A stretch of 64,000 nt of DNA, from assembly GCA_963802765.1 (NCBI GenBank), contig CAWDJZ010000018.1, positions 62,001 to 126,000 of the forward strand. Reading direction: 5' to 3'. Position numbers and translations under genes: made by a program. This document shows, piece after piece, positions 45,423 to 53,437 of this stretch (the stretch's first letter is position 1; each line of letters opens with the position of its first letter). This DNA comes from Gaiellasilicea sp963802765. Lineage in GTDB: Bacteria > Actinomycetota > Thermoleophilia > Gaiellales > Gaiellaceae. The notes under the pieces were generated by a model. It was not told where the DNA came from. It worked only from the letters and a program-made list of their open reading frames with translations, and ran no database searches.

Positions 45423-46781
45423 GTGGGCGAGCGAGCATTCGACGTCGTCGTGCTCGGAGCCGGGCCGGCAGGCGAGGTCGCCGCCGGCCGACTCGGCGAG
45501 GGCGGGCTCCGCGTGGCGGCCGTCGAACAGCATCTCGTAGGCGGCGAGTGCTCCTACTACGCGTGCATGCCGTCGAAGGCGCTCCTCCGGCCGGGCGAGC
45601 TGCTCGCCGAGACACGACGCGTGCCGGGGCTGCGCGCGGAAGGGCTCGACGTCGGAGCGGTGCTCGCGCGGCGAGACGAGGTGATCCACGATCGCGACGA
45701 CTCGAGCCAGCTGCCGTGGCTCGAGGAGCGCGGCGTCACGCTCGTGCGCGGGCAAGGCCGGTTCGAGGGCGAGCGTCGTATCCGCGTCGGCGACGACGAG
45801 GTGCTCGTCGCGGAGCAGGCCGTCATCGTCGCGACGGGGAGTGGGCCCGTGATGCCGCCGATCCCCGGGCTCGTCGAAGCGCGGCCGTGGTCGAACCGCG
45901 AGGCGACGACGGCCACCGAGGCGCCGGAGAGCCTGATCATCCTCGGCGGCGGCGTGGTCGGCGTCGAGCTCGCCCAGGCGTGGTCCTCACTCGGGACTCG
46001 GGTCGTGCTGCTCGAGGGGACGCCGCGCCTGCTCGTCCGCGAGGAGCCGTTCGCGTCCGCGGAGGTCGAGGCGTCGCTGCGCGAGCAGGGCGTCGACGTG
46101 CGTACCGGGAACCTGGCCGTGTCGGTGGAGCGGAACGGGGACGTGACGGTCGAGCTCCGCGACGGGTCGAGCGTCACGGGCGCAGAGCTCCTCGTGGCGG
46201 TGGGGAGAAAGCCGGCCACCGAAGAGCTGGGGCTCGAGACGATCGGGCTCGAGCCCGGGAAGCCGCTCGAGGTGGGCTCGAACCTGCGCTCCTCACGGTA
46301 CGACTGGCTCTACGCGATCGGCGACGCGAACGGTCGCGCGCTGCTGACGCACATGGGCAAGTACCAGGGGCGCCTCGCGGCGGACGGGATCCTCGGCAAG
46401 GACGTGGCGGTCGTCTCCGACGGCCCGCTTTCGCCGCGCGTCGTCTTCTCCGACCCGCAGGTGGCCGCGGTCGGCCACACCCTCGCGTCGGCCGAGAGCG
46501 CCGGGCTCGTCGTGCAGGTGGTCGACGTCGAGACGAGCGGGACGGCAGGGGGGAGCTTCGTGGGGCGCAATGCGCCCGGGACGTCGCGGCTCCTCATCGA
46601 CGACACGCGCGGCGTCATCGTCGGCGCGACCTTCACCGGAGTCGAGGTGGCCGAATGGCTCCACGCCGCGACGATCGCCGTCGTGTGTGAGGTCCCGCTC
46701 GAGCGGCTCGCCCATGCCGTGCCCTCCTTCCCGACGCGCAGCGAGGTCTGGCTGAAGCTCCTCGAAGCCGCCGGTCTCTAG
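45423..46781 (+). CDS. FAD/NAD(P)-dependent disulfide oxidoreductase (dihydrolipoamide dehydrogenase/mercuric reductase-like)
   Basis: An intact 452-residue class I pyridine nucleotide-disulfide oxidoreductase. It has FAD motif VVVLGAGPAGEVAAGRL, redox-active CxxxxC in GGECSYYACMPSKALL, NAD motif LIILGGGVVGVELAQAW, and the second FAD motif YAIGDANGRALLTHMGKYQ. The C-terminal dimerisation domain ends HAVPSFPTRSEVWLKLL. It lacks the C-terminal HPTxxE of lipoamide dehydrogenase: the position reads HAVPSFPT, with the catalytic His kept. The partner substrate is unknown. GTG at 45423. Its stop overlaps the convergent P460 stop in the shared CTAG. Confidence 0.9.
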   Translation: MGERAFDVVVLGAGPAGEVAAGRLGEGGLRVAAVEQHLVGGECSYYACMPSKALLRPGELLAETRRVPGLRAEGLDVGAVLARRDEVIHDRDDSSQLPWLEERGVTLVRGQGRFEGERRIRVGDDEVLVAEQAVIVATGSGPVMPPIPGLVEARPWSNREATTATEAPESLIILGGGVVGVELAQAWSSLGTRVVLLEGTPRLLVREEPFASAEVEASLREQGVDVRTGNLAVSVERNGDVTVELRDGSSVTGAELLVAVGRKPATEELGLETIGLEPGKPLEVGSNLRSSRYDWLYAIGDANGRALLTHMGKYQGRLAADGILGKDVAVVSDGPLSPRVVFSDPQVAAVGHTLASAESAGLVVQVVDVETSGTAGGSFVGRNAPGTSRLLIDDTRGVIVGATFTGVEVAEWLHAATIAVVCEVPLERLAHAVPSFPTRSEVWLKLLEAAGL

Positions 46782-47227
46782 CGCCGGCGTGTGAAGACGT
46801 AGTCGTTCGCCTTCGCCTGCGCGTGGCAGGCGGCGCAGCCCGACTCCGGGAAGCCGACCTTCGTGAAGCGGGCAGTCGGGGACGTGCGCGTGAACTCCTC
46901 CCAGCGCCAGCCGCCGTTGGCACTCGCCTTCACGCGGCGCATCGTCGCGACGAGGGAGAGCCAGCGCTTCCCCGGCGGCGTCGCCGCCTTGACGATGATC
47001 GTCCCGAGCGGATAGCGCCTCCCGACCTTGCGCTTGCTCGCGTAGACGTTCTTCGTGCCCTGGTGGGCGGCCGAGCCGCCGCGGATCGGCACCGCGTTCA
47101 GCTTGGGCCACTTGGCGTAGCCCTCCACGTAGGCAGGGAGCCCGTTCGCGGCCTCCCTGGTCGGTGCGGCGGCGCTCGTCGCGGCGGCGAGCAGGACGAG
47201 TGCGGCAGCAGGCCCGAGCAGCCTCAC
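46778..47227 (-). CDS. Cytochrome P460 family protein
   Basis: A 149-residue exported protein with signal peptide GPAAALVLLAAATSAAA. The conserved P460 features are visible: YAKWPKLNAVPIRGGSAAHQGTKNVYAS, YPLGTIIVKAATPPG, and the haem-binding CxxCH near the C-terminus in SGCAACHAQAKANDYVF. Characterised P460 enzymes oxidise hydroxylamine or bind NO through a haem cross-linked to lysine; in heterotrophs the role is less certain. GTG at 47227. It is convergent with the disulfide oxidoreductase gene, the stop codons overlapping. Confidence 0.8.
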   Translation of the reverse strand: MRLLGPAAALVLLAAATSAAAPTREAANGLPAYVEGYAKWPKLNAVPIRGGSAAHQGTKNVYASKRKVGRRYPLGTIIVKAATPPGKRWLSLVATMRRVKASANGGWRWEEFTRTSPTARFTKVGFPESGCAACHAQAKANDYVFTRRR

Positions 47228-47273
47228 GCCGGGACTCTGCCGCACGGGGCGACGGGCCGCAATGAACGTTTCC

Positions 47274-47639
47274 TTACGAGCCGAGCGGAGCCGCCAGCGC
47301 CGACTCGACGCTGTCGTGCACAGCCAGATGCTGATCGAGGCCGGAGATCGTGAGCGCGCGATGCGTCTCGAGCCCCGGAGAGGCAAGCAGGAACTGGTGA
47401 TGCTCGAGCCTCGTGCGCGCCTCGACCAGTACGCCGAGCGCAGTGGAGTCGACGAAGTCCACGTTCGCCAGGTCGACAACGAGGCGCTCCGGCTGCTCCG
47501 AACAGAGCTCGAGGAGCGAGGCGCGCATCTGCGGCGCGTTGTAGAGGTCCAGCTCGCCGACGAGGTGCACCACCACCGCCCCGTTGGTGCGGTCCACGCT
47601 GCTGACTGGATGCTCGTTGAGTTTCGACTCGTCGCTCAT
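47274..47639 (-). CDS. STAS domain protein (anti-sigma factor antagonist)
   Basis: A 121-residue STAS fold: VVVHLVGELDLYNAPQMRASLLEL, then RLVVDLANVDFVDSTALGVLVEA. DST supplies the conserved serine/threonine that is phosphorylated by anti-sigma kinases, and a C-terminal helix follows. It would bind an RsbW-like anti-sigma factor and free a sigma factor. No kinase or sigma gene is nearby, so the partner is elsewhere. ATG at 47639 follows GGCGGA; an upstream ATG at 47660 would add seven residues. The 200-bp divergent gap to the glycoside hydrolase carries a 12-bp palindrome. Confidence 0.88.
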   Translation of the reverse strand: MSDESKLNEHPVSSVDRTNGAVVVHLVGELDLYNAPQMRASLLELCSEQPERLVVDLANVDFVDSTALGVLVEARTRLEHHQFLLASPGLETHRALTISGLDQHLAVHDSVESALAAPLGS

Positions 47640-47721
47640 CCGTTCCGCCGTGGACAGCATAGACCGATGGTCGACGCGCGCCGCGGGCGCGCCTGGGCGG
47701 TGGGCAGTGGGCGGTGGGTCA

Positions 47722-47733
47722 CCTGGTACCAGG
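47722..47733. promoter_or_regulatory. Perfect 12-bp palindrome in the divergent gap
   Basis: CCTGGTACCAGG is its own reverse complement. It lies in the ~200-bp gap between the divergent STAS and glycoside hydrolase genes, next to a short G-rich direct repeat (GGGCGGTGGG twice, about 47697-47718). It is a candidate regulator site; nothing else in the gap was recognised. Confidence 0.35.
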
Positions 47734-47841
47734 CCGGGCTCGGCAGCGCCGCGTCCGGAAAGCGCGCCGCCGGCTCGTGAGGGCGACCTCCGGACGCATC
47801 GGTACCCTGCCGTCTTCCGTAACCGTTCCGGAGGTTCGCCC

Positions 47842-49257
47842 GTGTCCGTTTTCGCCCGCGCAGTCGCTATCGCAGTCGTGCTCCTGCTCTCCGTCGCAGC
47901 CGGCTCCGCCTCGGCCGCGGAGCGGATGTGGATCGGCTTCCACGACGACCCGATGCTGCGCTACGGCGGAGGCCGCCAGGCTGAGCTCGACAAGGTGCGC
48001 CGTTCGAACGCGACGGTCGTGCGCACGCTCGTCGACTGGCGGAACGTCGCGCCGAAGCGGCCGCAGCGGGCGACGAACCCGTTCGACCGCGCCTACCGCT
48101 TCGACGACCTCGACGAGTTCGTCCGGAACGCGCAGGTGCGCGGGCTCGAGGTGCTGATGACGATCTGGGGCACGCCCAAGTGGGCAAACAAGAACAAGGG
48201 GCCGATGTACCTGCCGACGAAGCCGGCCGACTTCCAGAACTTCGCGCGCGCGCTCGCCTCCCGCTACTCCGGCCGCTACGCCGGCTATCCGTTCGTCCGC
48301 TTCTACGGGATCTGGAACGAGTCGAACCTGAGCAACTTCCTCGCGCCGCAGTTCAACTCGGCGGGGAAGATCGTCAGCCCGGCCAACTACGCGAAGATCG
48401 CCGCCGCCGGCTACGCAGGCATCAAGGCGGGAAGCTCGAAGGCGCTCGTTGCGATCGGCGAGACCTCGTCCAGCGGCCGCGACGTGAAGAAGAGGGGCGC
48501 GACTGACTCGACGCGACCCGGCACATTCGCGAGGCTCCTGGCGCAGGCGAACAAGAAGCTCAAGTTCGACGCCTGGGCGCAGCATCCGTACCCCGTCCCT
48601 GTGAATCAGGGCCCGAACCAGAAGGTGCGCTACCCAAACGTCACCTTCAGCACGATGGCGCAGTTCGAGAAGGACCTGGACAAGTGGTTCGGGCGGAAGA
48701 ACATCCCGGTCTGGATCACCGAGTACGGCAACGAGACGAAGCCCGGCGAGCCGAAGGGCGTGACCATGGCGCAGCAGGCTCAGTACGTGCCGCAGGCGAT
48801 CTCGAACGCCAAGAAGGACAAGCGCATCCCGATGTTCGTCTGGTTCGTCTTCCGTGACTCGAGGTCGAGCCCGTGGCAGAGCGGTCTCTACCGCCCGACT
48901 GGAGCGTCCAAGCCCGCTGCGCCGAAATGGAACTCGGCGGCAAAGCCGGTCGACCGCGTCAACGGCAAGGTGTCCGTCAAGGGCGGCACGGCCAACCCGT
49001 CCGTGGTCGTCTATCTGCGCCAGTTCTGCGCGAACAACCCGGTCGGCGCGCGGGTCGGCGCCTGGTCGCAGACCTTCCGCGGCAGCACGCGCGTGCAGAA
49101 CGCCCAGAGCAGTCACTCACTCGCCGTCGACTGCACGATCACGGTCCGACTCGTCGGTCTGCGGGTGACCAAGGGCCAGACCTACAAGGCGCAGATCGAC
49201 GCGAACACGGTCACGACGGCCCCGCTCCGGCGCAACATCACGATCGTCGGGACGTAA
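47842..49257 (+). CDS. Secreted glycoside hydrolase (clan GH-A, cellulase/GH39-like)
   Basis: A 471-residue exported protein. Signal peptide FARAVAIAVVLLLSVAAGSASA precedes a (beta/alpha)8 barrel. RMWIGFHDDPMLRYGG and NATVVRTLVDWRNVAPKRPQ occupy the first strands. The acid/base Glu sits in FYGIWNESNLSNFL and the nucleophile Glu in VWITEYGNETK, both at the ends of barrel strands as in clan GH-A. The C-terminal ~100 residues look like a beta-sandwich with two cysteines. GTG at 47842 follows CCGGAGG. It would cleave an extracellular polysaccharide; the specificity is not readable. Confidence 0.87.
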   Translation: MSVFARAVAIAVVLLLSVAAGSASAAERMWIGFHDDPMLRYGGGRQAELDKVRRSNATVVRTLVDWRNVAPKRPQRATNPFDRAYRFDDLDEFVRNAQVRGLEVLMTIWGTPKWANKNKGPMYLPTKPADFQNFARALASRYSGRYAGYPFVRFYGIWNESNLSNFLAPQFNSAGKIVSPANYAKIAAAGYAGIKAGSSKALVAIGETSSSGRDVKKRGATDSTRPGTFARLLAQANKKLKFDAWAQHPYPVPVNQGPNQKVRYPNVTFSTMAQFEKDLDKWFGRKNIPVWITEYGNETKPGEPKGVTMAQQAQYVPQAISNAKKDKRIPMFVWFVFRDSRSSPWQSGLYRPTGASKPAAPKWNSAAKPVDRVNGKVSVKGGTANPSVVVYLRQFCANNPVGARVGAWSQTFRGSTRVQNAQSSHSLAVDCTITVRLVGLRVTKGQTYKAQIDANTVTTAPLRRNITIVGT

Positions 49258-49404
49258 CCGTCGAGCCCGGCCGCGGGCTTGACTTCAGTTGGCGAAGGTG
49301 CGAGATTGACTCTCGCATCTCGGCGCCGATCCGGAAGGCCCTGCGGCCCAGTCTCCGGCTCTCCGGCCACCGGTTGACCGAGTACGACGGGAGAAGGAGA
49401 TTCG

Positions 49405-49500
49405 ATGAGAAAGCTGCGACCGAAGCGTGTCGCGTTGGTCCTCGGCTGGAAGGGTTTCGCGCGGTGGCGCCCAGACGGGCACCACCGCGCGTTAAACTGA
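49405..49500 (+). CDS. Small basic ORF (31 residues) with strong ribosome site
   Basis: MRKLRPKRVALVLGWKGFAR begins a 31-residue peptide ending WRPDGHHRALN. AGGAG at 49395-49399 lies 5 nt before the ATG, better than most sites in the window. The last third of the reading frame encodes a strong hairpin (49459-49490). It could be a regulatory leader peptide for the XRE gene 38 bp downstream, or a real micro-protein. No homologue is known to me; the call rests on the start signal alone. Confidence 0.4.
   Translation: MRKLRPKRVALVLGWKGFARWRPDGHHRALN
49459..49490 (+). terminator. Strong hairpin (terminator or attenuator) within the small ORF
   Basis: GCGCGGTGG (49459-49467) pairs with CCACCGCGC (49482-49490), with a nested GCCC/GGGC pair and AGAC loop. 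No T-tract follows. It lies between the glycoside hydrolase and the XRE gene. Confidence 0.5.
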
Positions 49501-49538
49501 GTGGCAGCGGCCCGACCGGTCGCGATTGCGGCTCGCGA

Positions 49539-50126
49539 ATGACAGCTTCGCACTTCCACTCGCACGTCGACGACCCTGCGGCCGTGGGTCGACGGCTGAA
49601 GGAGGCCCGCCTCGCGGCGGGGCTCTCGCAGCGCCAGCTCTCGTTTCCCGGGTGCTCGGCCGCCTACGTCTCGCGGCTCGAGGCCGGCGACCGCGTCCCC
49701 TCGCTCCAGCTCCTGCGCAAGCTGGCGCTGAAGCTGCACGCCGACGAGCGCTACCTCGCCACCGGCGTCGCAACGGTCGAGCAGGCGCCGCCGGAGCTCG
49801 TCGAGGCGGAAGTTGCCTTGCGGCTCGGCGACGACGAGCTCGCGAAGGAGCGGTACGGGGTCGTCCTCGAGGCGACGAGCGCGCCTGCGGCCCGCGAGCG
49901 CGCGTCCAAGGCGCTCGCCCAGCTGCGCGGCGAGGCGCACGACAACGGCGAGCGGGGGACGGGCGTTCCGGGAGGTCTGGACGACCCGGCTGCTCGCGCA
50001 CGGGTGCTCTGGAAGCACTCGCGGGCGCTCGCGCGCGAGGGCGACGCGTCAGGTGCGGCACGGTATGCCCGCGACGCCCTGGCGCTGCTCGATTACGCGG
50101 ACGACCGCGCCCGGCTCGGCGCGTAG
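49539..50126 (+). CDS. XRE-family helix-turn-helix protein, short TPR-containing form
   Basis: A 195-residue protein. Residues ~10-70 form an XRE helix-turn-helix: VGRRLKEARLAAGLSQRQLSFPGCSAAYVSRLEAGDRVPSLQLLRKLA. The rest has helical repeat character: ALRLGDDELAKERYGVVLE, then RVLWKHSRALAREGDASGAARYARDALALLDY. In longer actinobacterial relatives these parts are separated by several tetratricopeptide repeats (total ~430 residues), so this copy looks internally deleted and C-terminally shortened. ATG at 49539 is used. Target genes are unknown. Confidence 0.7.
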   Translation: MTASHFHSHVDDPAAVGRRLKEARLAAGLSQRQLSFPGCSAAYVSRLEAGDRVPSLQLLRKLALKLHADERYLATGVATVEQAPPELVEAEVALRLGDDELAKERYGVVLEATSAPAARERASKALAQLRGEAHDNGERGTGVPGGLDDPAARARVLWKHSRALAREGDASGAARYARDALALLDYADDRARLGA

Positions 50127-50157
50127 ACCGCGGCAGCGACCGTCTAGAGTCGCCCCC

Positions 50158-51090
50158 ATGGAGCACCGTGCGCTCGGGCGCAGCGGCGTCGAGGTCTCGC
50201 GCATCATCCTCGGCTGCGGCAATTTCGGAGGCATAGGCTCCGCACCCGCCTTCTTCGGTGCCGGCGAGAACGAAGCGGAGGCGCACGCGCTGATGGACGC
50301 GGCGTGGGAAGCGGGGATCACCGCGTTCGACACCGCCGACGCCTACGGCGGCGGTCGGAGCGAGTCGTTCATCGGCGGCTGGATGCGCTCCCGCGGCGTC
50401 CGGCCGACGCTGACGACCAAGACGTTCAACCCGATGAGCGAGGGGGCCGACCGAGGGCTCGCGCCCGGCCGAATCCTCCGCCAGTTCGAGACGAGCCTCG
50501 AGCGGCTCGGGGTCGAGCGGGTCGATCTCTATCTCTCGCACGCGATGGACCCGGAGACGCCGGTCGAGGAGACGGTCTCCGCGTTCGAGGAGCTTCGGCG
50601 CTCGGGGAAGATCCGCGCCTGGGGCGGCAGCAACGTCGACGCCGCCTGGATCGACGAGGCGCGGCCGAGCGCCGTACAGAACTCGTACTCGCTCCTCGAC
50701 CGGACCGACGAAAACGGTGTGCTGGAGCGATGCGGGCGCGACGGGATCGCGTTCACGCCGTTCAGCCCCCTGGCCGGCGGCTGGCTGACGGGGAAGTACC
50801 GCCGCGGCGAGGAGCCGCCGCCGGGCTCGCGCATGACGCTCCGACCGGGGCCGTATGTCCACCTGCAGGAAGACCGAGTCTTCGCCGCGCTCGAGGCCTT
50901 CGATGAGAAGGCGCGGGCACACGGGACGACACCCGCCGCACTCGCGATCGCGTGGCTCCTCGCCGACCCCCGCGTGACCGCCGTCGTGATCGGTCCCAGG
51001 CGGCCCGAGCACCTCGAGCCCGCCCTCGAAGCGCTCTCCCTCGACCTCCCGCCGGCCGAGCGGGAGCAGCTGACCGCCCTCTTCGCGTGA
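50158..51090 (+). CDS. Aldo/keto reductase
   Basis: A 310-residue aldo/keto reductase: LGRSGVEVSRIILGCGNFGGIGS at the N-terminus. Asp and Tyr of the tetrad sit in AFDTADAYGGGRSE, Lys in TLTTKTFN and His in LYLSHAMDPE. AVVIGPRRPEHLEPALEALSL binds the cofactor phosphate region. ATG at 50158 lies 31 bp after the XRE gene. The stop overlaps the GTG of the ornithine-cyclodeaminase-like gene, so these genes form one operon with the threonine-dehydratase-like gene. Substrate unknown. Confidence 0.91.
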   Translation: MEHRALGRSGVEVSRIILGCGNFGGIGSAPAFFGAGENEAEAHALMDAAWEAGITAFDTADAYGGGRSESFIGGWMRSRGVRPTLTTKTFNPMSEGADRGLAPGRILRQFETSLERLGVERVDLYLSHAMDPETPVEETVSAFEELRRSGKIRAWGGSNVDAAWIDEARPSAVQNSYSLLDRTDENGVLERCGRDGIAFTPFSPLAGGWLTGKYRRGEEPPPGSRMTLRPGPYVHLQEDRVFAALEAFDEKARAHGTTPAALAIAWLLADPRVTAVVIGPRRPEHLEPALEALSLDLPPAEREQLTALFA

Positions 51091-52007
51091 GCATCCTCGT
51101 CCTCTCCGACGCCGACGTCCGGGCACTGCTGCCGATGGGCGAGTGCATCGACGCGATGGACGACGTGCTGCGGGCGCTCGCACGCGGCGAGCTGCACCAG
51201 CCGCTTCGCTTCATCACGCGTCCGCCTGATGCGGAGAGCCTGATGGGCTTCATGCCCGCCCATCGGGGCGGCGAACGTCCCGTCTGGTCGTTGAAGGAGA
51301 TCGTCATCTCCCCCGGCAATCCAGCCGCCCGCGGCCTCGACGCGCACCAGGGCGGCGTTCTGCTCCACGACGGCGAGACCGGCGAGCTGCGCGCGCTCCT
51401 GAACGCCTCCGCGGTCACCGAGATCCGGACGGCCGCTGTCTCCGCGGTCGCGACGCGGGCGCTCGCGCGACCGGACGCACGGGTGGTCGCGATCGTCGGC
51501 GCCGGCGTCCAGGCCCGCTCGCACGCGGAGGCGATGCGCGCCGTCCTCCCCGGCGCCGAGATCCGCGGCTGGAGCCGCCGCGACGGCGGCACGGCCGAGG
51601 AGATCGTGCGCGGCGCTGACGTCGTCTGCACTTGCACCAGCTCGCGCGAGCCCGTGCTCCGGCGCGAGTGGCTCGCTCCGGGAGCGCACGTGAACGCGGT
51701 GGGCTCGAGCGTCCCGACGGCGCGCGAGCTCGATGCCGACACCGTCGCGGAGTCCCGCCTCTTCGTCGACCGGCGCGAGTCGGCGCTGAACGAGGCGGGC
51801 GACCTCCTGCTCGCCGGCTTCGGCGAGGAGCGAGATCGCCGCAGAGCTCGGCGAGGTCCTGATCGGCACGCATCCCGGACGCTCGGCCGACGACGAGCTG
51901 ACCGTCTTCAAGTCGCTCGGCCTCGCCGTCGAGGACCTGGCCGCAGCGGAGCTCGTCGTCCGCAAGGCGACGAGACGCAAGGCGTCGGCACCGAGGTCGA
52001 GTTCTGA
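51087..52007 (+). CDS. Ornithine cyclodeaminase/mu-crystallin family protein, with two compensating frameshifts
   Basis: About 306 residues: VLSDADVRALLPMGECIDAMDDVLRAL, FMPAHRGG, WSLKEIVISPGN, LLNASAVTEIRTAAVSAVATR, the NAD motif VAIVGAGVQARSHAEAM and HVNAVGSSVPTARELDAD. An extra base near 51832 throws the frame off at GEIAAELGEVLIG; a missing base near 51970 restores it, giving the natural C-terminus GVGTEVEF. Family members include ornithine cyclodeaminase, alanine dehydrogenase and ketimine reductases. Paired with a PLP dehydratase, an amino- or imino-acid conversion is inferred. Confidence 0.83.
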   Translation: MSILVLSDADVRALLPMGECIDAMDDVLRALARGELHQPLRFITRPPDAESLMGFMPAHRGGERPVWSLKEIVISPGNPAARGLDAHQGGVLLHDGETGELRALLNASAVTEIRTAAVSAVATRALARPDARVVAIVGAGVQARSHAEAMRAVLPGAEIRGWSRRDGGTAEEIVRGADVVCTCTSSREPVLRREWLAPGAHVNAVGSSVPTARELDADTVAESRLFVDRRESALNEAGDLLLAGFGEERDRRRARRGPDRHASRTLGRRRADRLQVARPRRRGPGRSGARRPQGDETQGVGTEVEF

Positions 52008-52951
52008 TCCCCTTCGCGGAGATCGAGCGCGCCCGTGAGACGATCGCAGGCGCAGCGATCCGGACACCGGTGGTCCGCCTGCCCGTGGAGGCGCCGGCGG
52101 AGATCTGGCTGAAGCTCGAGAACCTGCAGCCGATCGGCTCGTTCAAGATCCGCGGCGCCGTCAGCGCGCTGCGCCAGGCGCCGCTCGCGGAGGTTCGGAA
52201 CGGAGTCGTCACCGTCAGCGCGGGCAACATGGCGCAGGGGGTTGCGTGGGCCGCGCGTGAGCTCGGCGTCCCGGCGACGATCGTGGCGCCCGAACACGCC
52301 CCGCAGACGAAGCTCGACGCGATCGAGCGGCTCGGCGGGCGCGTGGTGAAGGTCCCGTACGAGCGCTGGTGGCAGGTCATGGAAGAGGCTCGCTACGACG
52401 ACGCGGAGGGGCTCTTCGTGCACCCCGTCCGCGAGGAACGGGTCATGGCCGGCAACGGCACGATCGGGCTCGAGCTCGCGGAGGAGCTGCCGGATGCCGA
52501 CGCGGTCGTCGTGCCCTGGGGCGGCGGCGGGCTCTTCACGGGCATCGCGAGCGCCCTGGCGGCGCTGCGGCCGGAGACGAAGGTGTGGGCGGCCGAGCCG
52601 GAGACCGCCGCGGCCGTCAGCGCGGCCCTGGCGGCCGGCGCGCCCGCCGACGCCGACTTCACCCCCTCGTTCGTCGACGGAGCCGGCGCCAGGGTGGTCC
52701 TGCCTGACATGTGGGAGCGGGCCCGGCCGCTGCTCGCAGGCGTAGTCGCCGTCTCGCTCGGCGACACGGCCGCCGCCGTGCGGCTCCTCGCGGAGCGCGC
52801 ACGCGTCGTCGCGGAGGGCGCCGGGGCGCTCGCGGTCGCGGCAGCGCTCTCCGGCCGCATCCCGGGCCGCAAGCTCGTCTGCATCGTCTCCGGCGGGAAC
52901 ATCGACTCCGACCGGCTCGCGGCGATCCTCGGCGGCGAGACGCCGGCCTAG
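52004..52951 (+). CDS. Threonine/serine dehydratase-like PLP enzyme
   Basis: A 315-residue fold-type II PLP enzyme. The family N-terminus FAEIERARETIAGAAIRTPVVRLP is encoded from 52010. The PLP lysine is in LQPIGSFKIRGAVSAL, TVSAGNMAQGVAWAA is the substrate loop, and the PLP-phosphate loop is WGGGGLFTGIA. The C-terminal SGGN stretch also fits. No ATG, GTG or TTG precedes the conserved N-terminal helix; the only start at the right place is CTG at 52004, in a CTGA overlap with the upstream stop. GTG at 52070 would remove conserved residues. It may deaminate threonine, serine or hydroxyaspartate. Its stop overlaps the convergent gene in CTAG. Confidence 0.85.
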   Translation: MIPFAEIERARETIAGAAIRTPVVRLPVEAPAEIWLKLENLQPIGSFKIRGAVSALRQAPLAEVRNGVVTVSAGNMAQGVAWAARELGVPATIVAPEHAPQTKLDAIERLGGRVVKVPYERWWQVMEEARYDDAEGLFVHPVREERVMAGNGTIGLELAEELPDADAVVVPWGGGGLFTGIASALAALRPETKVWAAEPETAAAVSAALAAGAPADADFTPSFVDGAGARVVLPDMWERARPLLAGVVAVSLGDTAAAVRLLAERARVVAEGAGALAVAAALSGRIPGRKLVCIVSGGNIDSDRLAAILGGETPA

Positions 52952-53400
52952 TCGGCGGCCTTGCGGAGGAGCGGTAGCGCGAACCAGACGACGGCGAAGA
53001 GCACGGCGGTCAGACCGGTAACGATGGCCGTCAATGCAGGCTTGAAGAGCAGGTCGGTGACGAGGAACACGACCGCCGTCATTCCGAGCGCGAGGAAGGC
53101 GAGACCGGCGATGGCGAAGAGGTTCGCGATCTGGAGCAACGCCTCCTTGTCCCGCTCGCGAAAGCGGATCCGGTGGTACGCCGAGGGTGCGATCAGGAAG
53201 ACGGTGCCGGCGAGAGTGCAGAGGAGAGCCGCCATGTAGACGTCCTTCTGCAGGTCCGTCACCTCGGCGAACCGCTGTGTGAACGGCACCGCGAGTAGGA
53301 ACGCGAACATGATCTGGACGCCGGGCAGCGCCACGCGCAGCTCGTTGAGGAGCTCGATCAGCTCCCGGTTGACCCGCTCCTCGTGGGTCTCCTCGGCCAC
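52948..53400 (-). CDS. DUF6328 family membrane protein
   Basis: A 150-residue protein. A charged N-terminus, EETHEERVNRELIELLNELRVALPG, is followed by four hydrophobic segments (VQIMFAFLLAVPF, VYMAALLCTLAGTVFLIAP, LFAIAGLAFLALGMTAVVFL, LTAIVTGLTAVLFAVVWFAL). This matches the DUF6328 pattern, a family sometimes named sodium:proton antiporter without proof. GTG at 53400 begins the conserved part. The gene is divergent from the glycosylase pair 37 bp away. Confidence 0.8.
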   Translation of the reverse strand: MAEETHEERVNRELIELLNELRVALPGVQIMFAFLLAVPFTQRFAEVTDLQKDVYMAALLCTLAGTVFLIAPSAYHRIRFRERDKEALLQIANLFAIAGLAFLALGMTAVVFLVTDLLFKPALTAIVTGLTAVLFAVVWFALPLLRKAAD

Positions 53401-53437
53401 GGCCGCAGCGTAGAGCGTGTCACGTAGATTGGTCGCG

